From Diphasiastrum complanatum (lineage: Eukaryota; Streptophyta; Lycopodiopsida; Lycopodiales; Lycopodiaceae), in contig MU832559.1 in assembly GCA_029204225.1 (NCBI GenBank), positions 1 to 64,000 of the forward strand: DNA of 64,000 nt. The letters run 5' to 3'. The position numbers and the translations under genes are program-made. Under the pieces are notes generated by a model that was not told the origin of the DNA, ran no database searches, and saw only the letters and a program-made list of their open reading frames with translations. Shown one piece after another: positions 61,188-64,000 of this stretch. Positions within the stretch are counted from its first letter, which is position 1, and the number at the start of each line of letters is the position of its first letter.

Positions 61188-63151
61188 GGTGCTCTTTATA
61201 GTTGGTGCCCAGATGCGATTTGCCTACTATCTACAGGTTTGGAGCAGTTTCTACGAAGAACTATATCTTCATGCTTTCATTTGGCACTCTTGGTCATCCA
61301 TGTTTGGGCCATTCGCATTATTATGGGCCTTGATACTTCAACATTCTCAGGCTGCTGTAGTTCATAGTGCAATTGTTGTTGATGTCGTTGATAGTATTTT
61401 CTAGATGTCCCCATTGAAGGCAATGTTTTGGGGCGGAGGAGAGTTATGGACTCGCCTCGTTACTCGCCTTGCCATATCATGAACTACCAATGGCACAAGT
61501 AGATCCCCCACAAAGATCTCCAAAATAGAACTATTCCACCAAAGCCCAAATCTCTAAGTGAATCAACTACCAAATGAGACCTTCTAACTACTATTTTTAC
61601 TCGCTAATTCTCTCATTTGGTGATTGATTGATTTGGAGACTTGAGCTTTTCTAGTTTGGAAATCTTTGTGAGAGATCGAACTCTGCTATTTAGCGGTTTA
61701 TGATATTCAAAAATACTTTTTCTTGGAGATTGCTTTATGTTTGTCTTTTGTTGCCTTTTCATACTGTATGTGAAACTTTAACTACGATAGTGTTTTTGAG
61801 ACGTTGGAGAAACTTGCGCCAGAAGACACCCACCAAAGAGCTATACTCTTGTTTTCAGCTTCCATGTAGGAGGCCTTCCTACATCGCAAAAAAGTACGTT
61901 TTGGCCTCATGAAAAAGGTGAGGGGAAAAAGCACATACTTGGGTAACATGGATGCATAAACAGCAACAATCTTCATCATACCAAGTGTTACAAGGAAAAG
62001 TATAACGTGATCTCGATTTATATGGCTTGAATGAGAAGGAAAAAGGGGTAACTAAATGGAGAGCAGAAATGAGGAAGCTGGCTTGGGTATCAAGTGGACC
62101 GTCATGCGTAAGATGTAGTAGAAGAAGTGATTCCTAAAATAAGGGAAATTGAGAGGTGCTGAAGGTTTTTGTGTGGGGCACGAGAGACAAAATGAGGGGA
62201 TGGAGATGATTGGTGGTCCACACTTGTGCTTAGTTGAGAAGAAAGAGAGGAGTGGTTTAAGAATGTAGTAGGGGAGAGAGTGGGGCTAAAGATATATGGA
62301 ATAAAGGACAATGAACCAACCACGAGGTAATCAACTATGCTATGACCATCTTTTGAAGACACAAAGAGAGGGAGAGAAGCCAAATGCGACTTTTGTCAAA
62401 GGCTTTTCTTGTATAAAGGGAAGCCCTACATTTGAAAGGCACCTTGAAGTGGTACCCAAGAATATGGTGCTCCTTGGGACATGTAATGTGGGAGTAAGCA
62501 TATTGATCTTTCGTGGGCCATATACTCTATCAAAACCCCCCCCCCCTCCTCCCCAACTCCGGTTGGGCACATATCCTCAATGTTTAGAATGGAACTTGCA
62601 GCAATATAGCTTGAGATTGAAGCCAATAGCTGGCACTTAACTTCACGAAAAAACCTGCAGTTGCAACTCAGTGCCCCACATATCCAAGCATTGTTAGGTC
62701 TACATCACCTTGGCACCTGGAGAGGTAAGATCTACCACACCTGGGGTACTTTGGCACCCAACTTGTACACAATTTTCCTTCATAACAACACACAGACACA
62801 TATATATCCACACATTGTAGAATGGCATACATTTCTTTTTTGAGGAACTTGTCAGTAATTATGTGACTAATAAAGGTCTGCTTGCAAGCACTTAAGCCCC
62901 AATACTTTACTCAATCTCAAAGCCCTTGAGAGACTATAGTGTTTGTAGAAGCAAGGTTACGATCTGAGAGACAGCTTTCTTCTCACTTACATTCATATGA
63001 GAGTTCATTGGCTCAAGTGAGAACACTGCCCGTATACTTCATTAGATTGTTTAGAGCTTGAATGGTTAGAAAAAGAAATTCTTGATATTAGCATGCCACC
63101 GATAGATTATGCCTATATACAAAATCTGAGCATGAACTGTTCTCCTACTAC

Positions 63152-63456
63152 CTTTGAGCCTGAGACTGTACTGTTATCCCAGTTGGTATGTGAATGATTC
63201 TGACTGCACTCTCTGTTTTATTAGCATGTTGGCCTCCAGGCCCTCCTGCTCTATATCTCTCGATACGTAGATCTGACTCATTAATTTGAGAAAAATTAAG
63301 AGATTGATCCAGAACTGGGATCACAGCCACTGCAGCAAAGGAGGTATGTCGACGTTTCCCACTGTCAAATGGAGAAATGCGAACTAATCTATGCACTCCT
63401 GCTTCCGATTTTGTGTAACCATAAGCAAACTGACCATCAAGTCGCAATGTTGCTCG
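63152..63456 (-). CDS. prfB: Organellar peptide chain release factor 2, SPF and GGQ exon
   Basis: 305 bp, opened by TTCCACAG and closed by CAAAG|GTAGTA. It codes [40 protein letters not shown] and, after a linker, [20 protein letters not shown] plus [17 protein letters not shown] is the RF2 tripeptide that reads UGA/UAA. GGQ is the peptidyl-tRNA hydrolysis loop. Both are intact, so this is a catalytically competent factor, unlike the plant PrfB3 type. It would end translation at UAA and UGA in an organelle; the sequence style points to mitochondria, but the targeting peptide is outside the window. Confidence 0.95.
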
Positions 63457-63672
63457 CTGTGGAATGATTGACAGAAGATATAGAGGTCAAGGAATCTAAA
63501 AATTCAAAGGCATGCAAATATGAAGGCACACATCATCCAGTAAAACTTAAGATGTCATAGAACCTCTGGCCCTTGAACAAAGAAAACTTATATCACTCAT
63601 GTAAGCCTAGCAATCTTCGGTGAAACAGACAAGTGCACGATACACAGGTACTTTCTATGCCAAATCGCATAC

Positions 63673-63810
63673 CTTAATTCCTGCTTCTTCTCCAGACATT
63701 TCATCAATAACAGTAACTTCAAAGTTTCGCCGAAGTGCCCACATTTTGTACATACGGAACACCATTGCTGCCCAATCCATGCTCTCTGTTCCTCCAGCCC
63801 CAGCTTGCAC
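63673..63810 (-). CDS. prfB: Organellar peptide chain release factor 2, upstream exon
   Basis: 138 bp in phase 0, acceptor AAAAAG and donor AAG|GTATGC. It codes [40 protein letters not shown] and EEAGIK. G-A-G-G-T-E-S and E-x-A-G-I-K are the conserved domain-2 entry motifs of RF2. It joins to [14 protein letters not shown] in the next exon. The N-terminal domain 1 exons must lie to the right of the window; 63811-64000 reads as intron. Confidence 0.93.
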
Positions 63811-64000
63811 CTTTTTACATGCAAAATAAACATTTAATAAATAAATCTGGCATATTTCAGGATAATAAGTACAGTTATCAAAAACTCTGCCCATCAATCC
63901 CAGAACATCAACTCCGTCATGAACACTGTAGACTAATAGCTATGATTTTCCTACTCAGGCTCTTGGCAAGAAAAGTAGGTGCAAAGTCACATGGCTAAAG

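Larger units (their letters stand above)
59583..63151 (-). other. RF2 intron, 3.6 kb
   Basis: Bounded by CAAAG|GTAGTA and CTGCAG|GTCAC on the minus strand. It contains the TC-hairpin-GA palindrome at 60.1 kb, a CT tract at 61.15 kb and unique AT-rich sequence. No gene was recognised inside; the open frames at 59763-60278 and 60997-61404 are microsatellite-driven. Confidence 0.8.

Noticed and set aside
60997-61404. A 135-codon plus-strand frame
   Set aside because: It crosses a CT tract in the RF2 intron and shows no recognisable domain.

Overview
This window is nuclear DNA from a land plant with a large, repeat-rich genome. The evidence is GT-AG introns, three conserved plant housekeeping genes with long introns, Ty1-copia and Ty3-gypsy retrotransposons, hAT transposons, and at least thirteen (GA/CT)n tracts. 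A fern or another large-genome non-flowering lineage seems most likely. That is an inference; no sequence here fixes the species.

Host genes. (1) About 10.07-10.83 kb (+) holds the last two exons of a bacterial-type ribosomal protein L13, best matching the nuclear-encoded plastid form. Its upstream exons were not found. (2) About 41.09-52.35 kb (-) holds a complete three-exon gene for the catalytic subunit of Ser/Thr protein phosphatase 1 (344 aa, TOPP/PP1c). Its 9.9-kb first intron is filled with retroelement debris. (3) About 58.6-63.8 kb (-) holds the last four exons of an organellar peptide chain release factor 2. It keeps the SPF and GGQ motifs and resembles the mitochondrial-type plant RF2. 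Its 5' exons lie beyond the right edge.

Mobile DNA by region. 0.1-8.6 kb: a decayed gypsy element split by a 5,375-bp hAT transposon (2409-7783) with an 8-bp target duplication and a damaged multi-exon transposase gene. 11-19 kb: microsatellites and a copia gag remnant. 19.1-21.5 kb: copia RT/RNase H with polypurine tract and 3' LTR. 22-24.4 kb: a gypsy integrase tail, then an antisense copia gag with primer-binding site and part of its LTR. 24.63-25.07 kb: a long near-perfect inverted repeat. 27.7-29.8 kb: an antisense reverse-transcriptase pseudogene with a YIDD box, outside the standard LTR and LINE classes, between a GA array plus hairpin and a TCGAAAA-rich repeat. 29.9-35.2 kb: a gypsy remnant and two broken copia elements, one with an inverted internal block. 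38.3-38.6 kb: a small hAT-like MITE with perfect 8-bp target duplications. 45-50 kb, inside PP1 intron 1: a LINE fragment and a decayed gypsy element. 54.4-56 kb: a collapsed copia element with two LTR copies.

The genes do not form an operon or pathway; they are unrelated nuclear genes separated by repeats. The items most worth following up are the YIDD reverse-transcriptase pseudogene, the 437-bp inverted repeat, and the TC-hairpin-GA palindrome at 60.1 kb. Reading frames, splice sites and repeat limits were read by eye; family assignments rest on recalled motifs, with no database search.
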